In this document: positions 10,326-22,581 of the stretch, piece after piece
How positions within the stretch are numbered: the first letter of the stretch is position 1
How the letters are laid out: each line of letters begins with the position of its first letter
From: Aquatica leii
Lineage: Eukaryota > Arthropoda > Insecta > Coleoptera > Lampyridae
DNA length: 64,000 nucleotides
Reading direction: 5' to 3'
NCBI GenBank assembly: GCA_035610365.1
Contig: CM069435.1
Coordinates: 3,436,001-3,500,000, forward strand
The notes under the pieces: generated by a model
Databases searched by the model: none
Seen by the model: the letters and a program-made list of their open reading frames with translations, nothing else
What the model was told of the DNA's origin: nothing
Position numbers and translations under genes: made by a program

Positions 10326-12042
10326 AAGTTTATAATTTTTGTGTAATTTACTATAATTAAACATTCATTAATTGTATGTATTATATAACTTTTAAAAACA
10401 AATGAGTGTTTTAATTTAAAACTTTGACAGTATTCTGGCTCTGATCGGATTCAAAACACATTTTTCTTCTAAATGTAAAAAGTTAAACGCGATTGTAATA
10501 TGCATACGATAGATAACTGAATCGCTTATTTTAAAAACAAAAAAATTCAAAATGTAACTCCCAAAAAAATGTCAAACGTTGGGCGCTATTTATGTAAAGA
10601 ATTTAAAAATTCAAAATACCTAACTTACTTCTAAATAATAATTTAAATAACACACTAGGCTAGTTCATATAACTTTATTTTTGTAATAAAACAAAGATAT
10701 AGAATATAGAACAAAATCAATGAGACATATTTTCAAATTGATAATTAGGATTGTAAGAAGTCTATCGTACTCTTAAATATCATTTTAATTCGAAAACTTT
10801 GATTGTCACAATATTTTTATACTATTAAGGGAGTAACTATTAAAAACCAAAAACAATTTTGCACTTTGCTATATCAGACGTGGTCATTACGTGATTTAAT
10901 TAGAAGACGGTCTGATATCTTCTATTTTTAGCACATTCTTTGTTCAAAAGATAAGATTCTTCCAGCACAAAATAACGAATCCAAAGAATGTAGATTGGAA
11001 AGCAAAAACAGCAGACATAAAACCAAAGTATATAAATCTAGAAAATAAAAAACTCTAATAACGGAAAATCCAGTAAATAATAAAAAGAAAAGACCCTAAA
11101 TATAAATAATTAGAATGGTTTTTTATGGACGTGAAATTACTTACGTTGCTTTAGATGCAACGGTCTTGTAATTAATTCCTTTGTCTAATTGTATTGCGTA
11201 ACATTGCAAAATCACTAAAAATGTTAAATTCAATAGAAAATTATATTGGAATAAAAGTAAACTCACCAGCAATTAATTGAAATGAATAAAAATTAAATTG
11301 AATGCGTTTTTACGCCATAATTAAAGAAATTTGTCATTCTTGCACCACTTACGTGAAAGACTAAAGTTGGCTCAAACGGAAGTGCAAACAAAAATTGATT
11401 GCTCGGTCGATTCAAAATACGACGCGACGTTGCCAAACTGAATAAATTTAAATGCAAATTAATATGTGAATGCAAAATAGAATTTTAAATGTAATGAACT
11501 CTAACGGGACGTTACAGTTTTAAATAAAAACTATCAGCAATTACTGGTTTAATTGTATCAACAGTCAAGCAATTGTATATATTATTAGCGTTATAAATCA
11601 GTTAAGACTAGAAAGAAGATTCATGTTATAATAAAGTTCATTTTTTTGTTGTTTTATAGTCAGTAGCGCATTTGTTTAATATTTATAGTAAAAAAATTAT
11701 AGAAACGGTAAATTTTTAAATTGTTAAAGGAATTCATTGTTATTGGTGAATTTTTAAATTATTCAAATTACCAGTCTACCAATAATAAATTCATTAACTT
11801 TCAAAATGTATTTTTTACATATTTTTCAAGTTTTAAAATAATAAAGCTCATCTTCAGAAAAGTCTACAAAAAATATTTACAACTTATAAAAAGTTAAGAT
11901 TACAAAAAAATTTTTAACTTACATTTTTTGAAAAATGTCATGAAAATATGTAACTACTTATTAAAAAAAGTTTTACAAAATATTAAATGTAAATTATTTA
12001 AAAAAAAGAAGATGGTGCAATTTAGAAACAAATCTAAGAAAT
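10326..12042. other. AT-rich intergenic stretch
   Basis: Downstream of the astacin gene nothing coding is recognised. ATATCAGAC near 10870 and its complement near 10910 could form a 9-bp hairpin stem with a long loop; no function is claimed. Confidence 0.5.
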
Positions 12043-12400
12043 CTAAGAAAATTTATGTTTAAAATCATAATTGAAATTGGTTCGATCTTTCAACAAAAAA
12101 TTTTCATTTGATATTTTAATATAAATCAACTCTAGTAATTCAAGAATTTGTTTGTTGATGTTATTAAAAGGATGAAACGATTTGTAAGAAACAAGAGTAT
12201 GACTATTATCCAAAACATGTTGAGCAAATGTAGATTTTACTGAATTTGGATTAAAAAATAGTTCAAAATACATTAATAGTATACATTCTTATTTTTGAAA
12301 ATTGTAATAAACCTTGTTTATTATATCACGTAGGTAATATTGCTTTGTTTTCAACACCTTCCGATAATTGCAAGATTTGCGATATCTGTGAATTTTTGAT
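12043..12400 (-). pseudogene. PLE GIY-YIG C-terminal relic (diverged lineage)
   Basis: A 76-codon minus-strand frame (12273-12043) contains KSTFAQHVLDNSHT and later KQILELLELIYI, matching the usual [K]SAFAxHvlxxgH...lnxLExlEI pattern at the C-terminus of PLE GIY-YIG proteins. Upstream to about 12400, translation in other frames gives a weak CNYR...KQYYLRDIINK match to the preceding helix. No RT was found. Too decayed to assign to family A or B. Confidence 0.5.
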
Positions 12401-14749
12401 ATATTTTGAAAACCAATTTTTTAATCAGTTTTAATTGATAAAAAGATATAATTCATTGACAATTTTAAAAACTAAAAAAATATAAAACACAAACGGATAA
12501 AATGTATTTGTATTTTTTTACTAGCGGGTACAGAAAGTTTTCATGCCGTCTGAAAATTATACGTACTAACGTTGCTCCGTAAACAAATTATGCGACAATG
12601 TTGCGACTACAGGCACGCCAAACATTTAAGTTTATGCATGTATATACATAAACATGTGTTTCAAATACAAGTTTTTGACTTCATTTGTTACGTACGAAAT
12701 TTTCATTACGGAATAACCTGTAGATGAATTACAATTAGATTCGGGTTTTGACGCCCTCTACCGATTTTTGGTCGCGACTGTCATTTTTACGACAAACTTT
12801 CGAAGCTGTCGATTGTCTAAAATGGTCTGGACGTTTTGAGTAATTTCTTTTTTCAATACCATCCGGAATAATGGAAATCCAATTGTAATTACATTAAGTG
12901 CATAAAATATTTGAGGCGTCACAGGCCATTTTCTATCCGCTTCGAGCACATGTATGTTTGAAATAAAGGAATGGTGAATCGTAATTCTTACTAGGAAATC
13001 ACGTTACCGTACACATACGCTTTTGGAAGGCGGTTGCTACGCCACGAAAACGAGGTCTCGATAAGCCTTATCGTGGGAGATGTTACTACCCATGTATTAC
13101 TCGACTGGATTATCAGCCACCTGTTATACGTTACGACTTATCTGATTCGATATACTGGAGTCCTATTTAATACTAAAGGCAGACGTTGATTGTGTTATCA
13201 GCCACCTGTTCTGATTCGCTGCGTACAGTAGTCGATACACCGGTTTTTATACATATTTAATGAATTATTAATACTAATTGTTTTAGCTAAATATTCTTTG
13301 TGAGTTGGTGTGTGACACGATTTGTGGTTAATGCTTATTACAGGCCACTGGAGGGGGAAAACGTTTTCTTCACGCTAGTGGAAGCTGGACTTCGGGTGAG
13401 TTACTTTAATGGATTTTTGTGTATATCGTTGTCACGAAAAATTACTCACAAACTTTTGATTCATATTAACGCTCGTAAATATATGTAATGTGTAGCTACC
13501 AATAAGGTGATTATAACCATTGATTTTACTGTATCGCATACTGTGTGTGGGTGAAAAATACTTACTTCGATTTACTTTAAATGTGTGTTGTGTGTTGCCG
13601 ATACTGCAAGCATTCACATACTAAATCTTCTACATAATTCTATAAATTTACTTGTTGCGAAATCAAAATTTACTACACTTGTTCATGCTTATTGTTAATT
13701 CTCCTAGTATTTAGGATTTTAGAATTCAATGTATAACGATTATTATGCTACTCTAAGTTAAAGCTGTGATATTTGTTAACTATAATCTTAAAGTGATTAA
13801 ATCCGTTAAGCTCTCTGGTTAATTCTCTCTTTCTTGTGGTTATTGTTCCCTACTAACTAATTTGGGCTACTCGAACAGCCGAGTATAAGGTTTGCGAACC
13901 TTCAATTGAGTTACAAGTTTGAACCGTCTGTCGTGAGCGAGACAGAAGCATTACGTTGAATCAGCTCTGGCGCCCTTAAGCATATTTTTTGTGTGTTTTT
14001 TTTTAACCTTCCCTACTCCCGACTATTGTGAGTTGGCCGTGCAAGGTTCGTAAAACCAAAAAGCTTGTAACACATTCTTCTTTAAAAAATGTACTTTAGA
14101 ATCAGTCTTCTAAGTACCGACTTAATTGGTTATTTTTTCAGATTACCAAAAAACAAATGTTATTTACCAGTGATCCAAGATTGGTTTAAAATTTACAAAT
14201 TAAATGAAAACTGGCATTTTAGAACAATTACTACTAGTATGGTCACATCTAATCAAACCGTAAAGTTGGATAAATGTTACCTAAATTATCGTTTGTTATG
14301 TAAGTCACAAATCTACAAGGTTTAACCTGGCCTCACTCAAGCATTTAAGTATAAGAAATCAGGCATAATTGTGTAATGTTTGAAACCTCTACAAAAACTG
14401 TAAACATACACGTGTGAGCTCGAAAATTTTGTAAATTATTTTGTTATCAATGTATTATGTTGTTAGCAACAAGTTTATACCTTGACATGAGATTTGTCGG
14501 TTTAAACAATACAATCATCTATACATACATATTAAAATCTTTCAAGTATATATTAAGTTATAATACAATACTTTTAAATGCGTAATTTTCAAGTTCTTTT
14601 GAATTTATTGTTCTTATGATTTTTATATCTTATCGTAGCTCACTTAAAAGTTAGATAATTTACGCGTTTTAATAATCTTATTTGATTAACAGATAAATTA
14701 TTTAAACTGCGTTGTATTTTAAAAATTTTTGAGTTAAATAACAAATATC
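12401..14749. other. Non-coding stretch with moderate CpG content
   Basis: No gene recognised. The phrase ATTATCAGCCACCTGTT occurs twice, near 13110 and 13195. Around 13860-14060 the base composition is more balanced, with short palindromes such as ACTCGAACAGCCGAGT. None of this could be assigned to a family. Confidence 0.4.
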
Positions 14750-15350
14750 TAAATTTCTGAAGAAAAGAAATCAAAGTTAGGAATAAAAATTCATTTTGAT
14801 AAGTTCAAAACCGTTAAGTTACACTGAAATTGAATATAATTGCAATAAAATCTTTTGCACTAAACGTAAATTGTAAATACTTGAGGTAATTTTGTTTTCT
14901 GATAAATGCGGAAAATGACTGAATCCAGAAACTAAACGATAATCTTAGTCTCAAACAAGAGGTAAAATTACTCGAGAAGGCAATAACGGGTTGACTGGGT
15001 ATAATATTTATTTAGGCGCAAAAAGTATGTTAGTTTTTAAGATGCAAAACATCACCTAAACATAAACTTAACGAAAACCTGTCTTATGTGAAGAATTAAT
15101 TTGTACAACCAAAAAATTTTCGAATTTGGGTATCTTTCAACAGTAAACACACAACTTCACAATTCTAGAGGGTCAATATAATTTGTTCAGAAACTACTAC
15201 ATCATCAACACTTTAACTTAATAATAACCGCGTTTTTTTTATAAATTAACATACGTTCCAACGAGGGAAATATCAAAGAAATTGCGAAAAGGTACAAAAT
15301 TAACACGTTTGAGCAATCACAAAAAACGCAAAATCCTCAAATGATAACAA
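14750..15350 (-). repeat. Right arm of long imperfect inverted repeat
   Basis: Reverse complement of the left arm at 7080-7720, with colinear matching blocks (for example TAAACACACAACTTCAC on the plus strand). The arms enclose about 7 kb including the astacin gene and a PLE relic. Confidence 0.6.
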
Positions 15351-17379
15351 AATATATACAAACATCTTAAGGGTGTTAAAATAAATAAACAACCATAATA
15401 TTGAGTGTCAGAGGAAACCTAACTAATAATGCAATATAAACTTTATTAACACAAAGAAAATGCTAAATCGGCAAAAACCGACTGAAAAATTTGAAATGAC
15501 TATTTGATTTGAAGTACGTCAAACTTGCAAAACAACGAAAATACTAAACACTCATAAATATTAAAAAAAGAAATATTTGTAATAAGAATTCTTGACCCAA
15601 AAACCACCGACAGGGCGACAAACTAATACAAGCGTGTAAAAAGCACGATTGTCCGTTAAATTCTAACCTATGCTACTAAAATACGACCAGAAACCAAAAA
15701 AACAAGACCAAAATAGAGACAATGAAAATTTTGAAATAATAGCTTTTATAATAAACGAGACAGACAGTGAAGCGTAGAACTAAAGAGAACGTGTAAAGTA
15801 GAAAACGCAGTGAAATGAATAAAAATTAAAAAAAAAATAGAGTAACCACGTTGGCAAAATATGACATACTCTTAGCACAATCATAAAAAAATAGAAATTT
15901 TGATCGTTTTATACGAAGGTTAGATAAAAAAAAATATTCTTATTTAATATAAAAAGACCTATAAATGACGACCACATTGTAACAAAACAGTAGAGAAAAC
16001 CGTACGCATTTTTCTCAACTACGTGTGAGCTTTAGATTGCCAAATGTTTTCGAGCTTAATGAAAAAACATCTAAAAACAATTTGTTTCTGAGAACGTTTT
16101 TGTGATACCAGTACTTAACTAAAAATAACATTCTATGACGCTACGCTCTGTACCTAGTTAACTTTGTTTGTAACTGTTTTTGCATTCAAACCGAAACAAT
16201 TGCTACTGTATCCTGCTATTTTTGTTTAAACCGAATAACAATTACTTGCTGTGCACCGATTACTTTTACGTATCTCAATTTAACCTGTCCTGTAAAGTTT
16301 GATACAAACTTTCAGATTGTTTGGTGCTATTTACACCATTCAAACTTAACTCAGTTAACTAAATCGCTAAAACCAGGATGACTTAAGATTTGTTTAGACG
16401 TTTGAAAACTCGGCATGACTTTGCTTTTAACCGTGTTCTTTGTAATTAATAATTTAGTTACGCAACTTATTTCTAGATCACTCACCTTAATTTAACTCAG
16501 TGAATTTTTAACTTTCTCATTAGAACTACTTTTACAACACCCCGTATATTGCCGCTATTGTAATTCCGTAATTGTCTTTGTAATTGCATCAAAAAATTAC
16601 CTAAGTGATTTAAATTTTGACTAGTAATTTTCCACCTCGTTTCATGTGTATGTTGATTAACTCAAATTCTACCACCGTTTGTAATACAAGTTCTTTTTAC
16701 TTAAGTTTACTATTGTTTTGTTTCAGCGTTTAAGCTTGGACTGATTTAAACCCAATTCTGCTTTAAACAAAACACAAAAATTATTAGATTAATTATAGAA
16801 CAAAAATTAGTTTCTATAACGAATTTAAATTAAACTACACAAGTTGTTACGTTTACTATAACGAATGGTATTTAGTTTTGTAACGTATAACACTTACGAA
16901 TACACTTGAATCGTATAACAAAATAATTTAATAATGCACCATGGCTAGCTCACAAAAATATTTATTTAACACACATATTAAAAACAAAATACATACGTAA
17001 GAGCAATGAGATATTTTCCAAATTTATTTATTAGAGTCGTGGGAATTCTTACGTTACTTAAGATTAATAATTTTGAATTTGATAAATACAAAAGATTTTA
17101 TAAATTGGACGCCACAATATTTTTTATATATAAAATGGTTAAATATTGAAACCAAAACGTTATCTTATTAACATAATATCAAAAAACATATTTACATATT
17201 TTGACATGCACTTAAACGTATCGAAGGTCAAATATCAATTTAAAGTTACCTGCTTTCAAACTTTAATGCGCAAGTCGAATTGGTGAGGTCAATGACGCGT
17301 TCTCATCTGTTCATGCGATGATAAAACATTACGAAACTCTTGAAATGCATATTTAAATTTCCATATTTTCCGTATTTAT
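15351..17379. other. AT-rich intergenic stretch
   Basis: No coding region, RNA gene or TE protein was recognised on either strand. Confidence 0.45.
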
Positions 17380-18040
17380 TCTGACCGATCTAATATTCGT
17401 ACAGATCCATTAACCAGAATATCGTAAAACAAACGTAGCGTAAAATTTTCATTCACAACATCTAACTCAAATTTTATCAGACGTAACATGAATAACTATC
17501 GATTTTTACTCATAAAAATCATAATTCGTAACGGAAATTTTTCGTAAACAGCGACGTTGTGACTAACATCAAACGTGCATCGTAAACCATATCGTATTAT
17601 CGCATTTCAAACATCAAAATCGTAAAAAGGCGTACGTATCCAAACGAAATTTTCGTAACCAAAAACGAATCCAAACGTACACAAATCAAAGCATCGAATA
17701 AATCAGAAAGCGTAGTCGTATATCGAAAGCAAAGATTTCCAATTCGAACGTATAAAAATTATTGCGCCACTTTGTATTTAGGCGTGGTCATCATATGATT
17801 CATTGAGATGATGCAATATTATGCAACTTTCGTACATCGTATATTTAATTCTTTTTCGAAGATTTGATTGATATCTTGCCTTTGAAATCAATAGAATTGA
17901 TAATCGTAGATCGTAATTTCCATAATTGCAGACGTATAAAGGTTGAAATCGTATTCATAAGATTTTCATACTCAAAAACATCGTATAAGAACGAAACCAA
18001 AAATCCGGAACAAAGAAAAAAAACTAAAACGTAAATTGCG
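17380..18040 (+). other. CGTA-rich tract
   Basis: The tetranucleotide CGTA occurs about 26 times on the plus strand here, counted by eye. At the local base composition one or two would be expected. Its complement TACG is not similarly frequent, so the bias is strand-specific. Common contexts are TCGTAAA and ACGTA. No regular period was seen. The 89-codon minus-strand frame across 17845-18114 has no recognisable domain. Confidence 0.5.
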
Positions 18041-18639
18041 ATGTATTCAAAATACGAATCGAAACAAAAATCACTTACCCCTTCTAATTTACGGGTTTTT
18101 ATTCTAAACAACAAAATGCGGAGCTACGAACAAATGCAGGCTTAAATAATTTGCCCCATTACGCAAAAATTCACAAACACAAATTACATAAGTGGTAATT
18201 CCACTTTTTGCAGAACGCAAAAAAATGTCTACTTCACTTCATCGCGAACGTAAGATGGCGAAGAATGACTTCGTACTTAAGAGGAAGGCTCATACGCATG
18301 TGCGTGCGTGAAATGCTTGCGCCAAAGAATTTTATATCAACAGTGAATACAAAAATGTTACTTAAAAACAGACTTATTCAAACGTAAAAAAATGTACACG
18401 TTACAGTTTCTATAATAAACTTATGTTGATTGTGTAATATAAAATAATATATATAAAATAATTGTTTTTGTGTTGTCTTGATTAAAACGAATCAAAGCTC
18501 TGGAGATTGCATAAATGGTAAAAAAAATATAGTTATGCACAGGGATACTATTAATACAACTTAAAATAAACTGTTAGAAATAAGAATGTGTGATGTATAG
18601 AAAAATGTTTAGCGCAGCTAAAGAAAACGCAAATAATAA

Positions 18640-19075
18640 AACATTGACTTAAAGAAAAAATATTTTTTTATAATTTGTATCTATTAATATATGCTTCTAA
18701 AAATAAAACTTCCGACATATGTATGTACATATTCGATGTAGTTGAGTTGTTCATCTAAAAACGTCTTTCTTTATTATTGCTAATTAAGTATAAAGTTTTT
18801 TAGTTGTCTTTTAATATTGTTTTATGTCATTCATTTCCATGTATATTTTAAGGAAATATTGATTAATATAACATTATATTTAGAAAATACAAATTAATTT
18901 TTTTACGATCATAATTTTTACTGTCACTTCCATCACACACAATTTGTTTTAACATTGGTTAAAAAGTTTTATTGAACTTATAATACCTAAATTGTGTAAT
19001 AATTTTTTATTTCTTTTATTAAACAAGATTTGTTAAAAAAAATATTTAAGAATTGTAATTTATGACAAGTTCATT
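18640..19075 (+). repeat. Dispersed direct repeat, copy 1
   Basis: Colinear and in the same orientation as 25275-25660. Shared blocks include TATAATTTGTAT, AAAACGTCTT, TCTTTATTATTGC, ATTAAACAAGAT and TTTTAACATT. Sequence is AT-rich and non-coding. A weaker third match lies near 50850-50970. Confidence 0.55.
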
Positions 19076-19129
19076 TTTCCTTAGTTTAATGTAACTAGTT
19101 AAAGAAAATATATCTAAAACATCAAAGAG

Positions 19130-20210
19130 TCTGCTACAATTAAACAAACAATAATAACAAAGGAAATGTAAAATGTACGTGATAAAAAAAAAGTAATCTA
19201 AGTAAAAGTAAATAAAAAAGAATAAAAAGCTTTACTTGTTAATCGAATCGTCTTTAGTCAGTGCTAGTCGTGTTGGAATGTCACATTAGAACCTAAAGGC
19301 CCAAGAACAAATAAGAATATTCGAAGAACGAAAAAAACCCAAAGAAAAAAAATATCTTAACAGCGAATGACAACATAAAAAAACAGATTAAGCATACATA
19401 AAGTATAAGAAACGACGTTGCAATCCATCCCAAGTTTCAATCTAAACACAACTAAACAAAAAACCACTAACCCCGATAAAGCAAGAAAAGCAACTGAGCA
19501 AAAAAAAGAATCTTTGTCGGAATGAGAAGTAAAGAGAATTGTCTTAAAAGCGAAACAAAAACAAAGAGTAAGAAAGACAAGGTAGAAAGAAAAAAGACAG
19601 ACGGTAAGATAAGATGCAAATGTCTGTTTTATTCTTCTCTCCGTAGAAGAAATCGAAAGGAGTGAGCAACCAAAAAGAAACAAAAAGAAAAAAAAGCATC
19701 ACATTTAGTTATAGAACGAATGCATAACAGTTGCTGTTCCAAATTGAGAAGCTTACTGCTAGATTTTATTACTGACAAGCTGAATAGTAAACATGAGAAA
19801 AAAAAACAAATTCCGAAGCAAAAAAAAGAATCCCAAACAAAAGAGTCGACTAAGCGCATTTAACTATATACAGACGGAAAGGAAGTCCTCAAGTAAGATA
19901 GAGAAGGAATAAATCAAAAGAATTGCAGCAGAAACTTGACCAAAGAAAGGAATATCGGTTACAGCAAAATAGAGGAAATCAAATAGATAACATCCGAACC
20001 ACACCAACAATACCAAAGACGTATCTCAAGACTTGAACCACCAAAACCAGATCTACAAAAATAACAAAGGTGAAAAGTTAAAAACCCAAAAACTGAACTA
20101 GCACTTACGACGCTTGTGACACCGATGAAAAAGAAGAGAACGATTAGAAGAAAGAGACAGCAAAGAATAATTAGAAGCGACCGACAAAATACAAATATCT
20201 TCATTGCTGG
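19130..20210. other. Purine-rich, strand-asymmetric tract
   Basis: The plus strand is dominated by A and AAG/GAA-type runs. The minus strand shows open frames full of Phe, Leu, Cys and Ser (19357-19683, 19629-19859, 19959-20204), which reflect base composition and are not called as genes. Plus-strand translation is Lys/Glu-rich with many stops; a decayed gag-like or low-complexity region is possible but unsupported. Confidence 0.35.
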
Positions 20211-20689
20211 TTATCTTCCGTTTTTTTTAATTCGCACTTGTATTCGGATCTAAACTCACTCCGTCTTTATTAGTAAATTGACTATCTTGATGTCTCTTTT
20301 TAGAATTCTTTTGAGCAATATTACCTTGAGTTTCTTTTTAATAATTTAACATTTTACTTTATTAAACTCATACGCACACGAGAAACTCTTTAGTTAAACT
20401 AACTCTATTTCTCAGAAAACGTTCGTTCTCTTATCTAAAATTCTACTTATATAGTTTATTACACTCACTATATAATGTAAGCATATTTTCAGTTTTATTA
20501 TACGTTATGCAAACTGGGTGTTTTTATTTGAAAACACTGGACAGGAGTACTCCTTCCAAAGATATATGTATTACAAAATCAAAACTATAGAAATAGTTCT
20601 ACAAAAACTTGATAGAAGCAAGTATCCTCATTAACACTCAGCTTTGAAAGACGTCTACAAATGATCAACATTAAGTTGATATTGTTAGT

Positions 20690-21780
20690 ATACTACCTTA
20701 TGCGGAACCAGAGCCAGACATAGAAGACTTGAACGAAAACAAAAATTTTGTTTTCTACTGAGATATCTGGTGAAATTGAGCGTCATCATATAAACAGCAG
20801 CGATGAAGAAACAAGCAACAATAATAACAATTTGCCACCATCAGTTTTGCGAGGAACTTTATTGAAATCGTAACAGACAAAATAAGAAAAATAAATCTAA
20901 GTTGAACAAATACATAAGTTAGTTGATACCAGTGTGCCAACAACCTTGGGTTGTTATGATCGTCTTAATGTATTGAAAAAATGAACTGAAAAATGTATTT
21001 CTAATTGAAGCGCTTCAAAAATTGTTTGTTGACGAATAATTTCTTTGTGTCAAAAGCTGGCTTTAAGCTCATTTTTTTTAGGGATTTTTCTTTTAACGGG
21101 CTATCATAAACTATCAAGTAAACGTATCCATTGAAGTCTTTATGAAGATCTGGGAGTGTCTGTTATTTTAAGAACTATGGCACAAAATAGATACCATGAG
21201 ATCAAAAAATACATTCATTTGGCTGATAATAAAAATCTGGAGTGCACAGATAAAATGGCTAAACTGTGACCGTTAATGACAACACTCATTCAAAAATTTC
21301 AACAGTGAGGAATATTTCAATATGAACTGTCCATCGACAAAGCAAAGGTAAAGTTTTATGCCTGACACACTAGTAAACAGACATAAAAAGAAAGCCAGGT
21401 GCAGGTTTTGACTACAAAAACTGGATGAGACGCAGCTCCATGGGGGAGATTTGACGCATACTGCACTGTCAAAAATAATTTTCAAGCACCTGAAGGTAGC
21501 AAGTTACTGCAGGGATCTCAGGTAGTTTTTGACTTAGTAAAATCAGACTACAAATGTCTAATGACAAATGTAATATTATTCAAAAAGAAAGAAAAAAGTT
21601 ACTTTAAACACTTTTATGACACTAATTTTTCCTTTTTTTTAATTAAATAGGAAGACAATAACACCTTCTCAATTGCAACATACTATGACATATTGGATTT
21701 GATTGGTAAAGTCAATCTATGTGCACCACCCAAAAATTTTGAATAATTGTAATAGTTCTATGAGCGAGGTTAATTTGCAC
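20690..21780 (+). pseudogene. piggyBac-like transposase relic
   Basis: Plus-strand translation across several frames recovers the order of piggyBac-type (PGBD) transposases: an acidic AEPEPDIEDLNE leader near 20703; NRYHEIKKYIHLADNKN and DKMAKL near 21190-21260; a LMTTLIQKFQQ and ELSIDKAKV block near 21280-21340; and QVVFDLVKSDY near 21520. Catalytic residues cannot be followed because of stops and frameshifts. No TTAA-flanked terminal repeats were identified. Confidence 0.7.
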
Positions 21781-22209
21781 GACTAGTCAGTAAGCAACTA
21801 CAGGATTTCTATTAGAGGTAAAAAGTAGAGGTATGTACTTTTTACCAATATGCTAAAGATTGCGGTGGTTATTGCTAGGACGCTTTATCAGTTAGTATCT
21901 GATAATTCAATGTCACTGCTTTAGTTTGAGAGAATTATAGTTCGCCATCACTTAGCTTGTGTCGACAAAATAAAAAAAGCCACCTGCAGCTCGCTTACCA
22001 TAATTAGTTATAGAAAATGTATAGTGACAATTTGCATATAATAAGACTGTTTTAGAGACTATCACTCCTAAGTTAAGATGTTACAAATTTTTTACCGTAG
22101 TTTTTCTTTATTATTTTTTAATCTTACATTTTTTTTATTTTTATGATTAGTAACTTAAGTACGCTTAACTAATATCATTTTTTAACACTTTATCCTATTG
22201 TAATAGCCA
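21781..22209. other. AT-rich non-coding stretch
   Basis: Nothing recognised between the piggyBac relic and the PLE terminus. Confidence 0.4.
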
Positions 22210-22460
22210 ATATTTCCACGGCCGGAGTTTATAATACGCTGAGAACTTCTTTTGGGTGTAGAGTTTAGAATCTGGTTTGGTTCACACCTAATTATCTAAC
22301 CCCGTAGTGGTTTTTTGTTAGATTGATGTTTGTTTTTTAAGTGCATCGTTTTCTTTCTCGCCCTTCTTTTTCTTAGTTAGATTTCGGTTGCTTGCTCAAG
22401 TTCTTCGATTCTTCTCACGTCTTAACGAAGCCACTTACAAAAGTGGGCAAGACCTTAGCA
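22210..22460 (+). mobile_element. Solo PLE terminus (family B) with decayed hammerhead
   Basis: A short inverted terminus (TTCCACGGCCGGA) is followed by a forward family B 3' UTR (GTTTAGAATCTGG, TTAGATTTCGGTTGCTTGC) and the hammerhead region at 22408-22450. There the core boxes have changed: CTGATGA is replaced by CTTAACGA and GAAAC by AAGAC, so self-cleavage is not expected. No coding sequence remains. Confidence 0.7.
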
Positions 22461-22581
22461 ACTTCGGACAGACATGGTCTGTTGTACCTATTTGGGCACA
22501 TATATGTATATACGTCCTATAGCTTCAGTTTTAGAATATAAGTAGCATTTACTTTTTTGCTACTAATAATCTTAGTAATTA

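Noticed and set aside
13960..13985. TGGCGCCC as a retroelement primer site
   Set aside because: No LTR pair or coding region nearby; the same octamer near 8203 also lacks context.
19357..20204. Three minus-strand hydrophobic, Cys-rich frames as membrane proteins
   Set aside because: They arise from purine bias on the other strand; no start context, splice pattern or domain.
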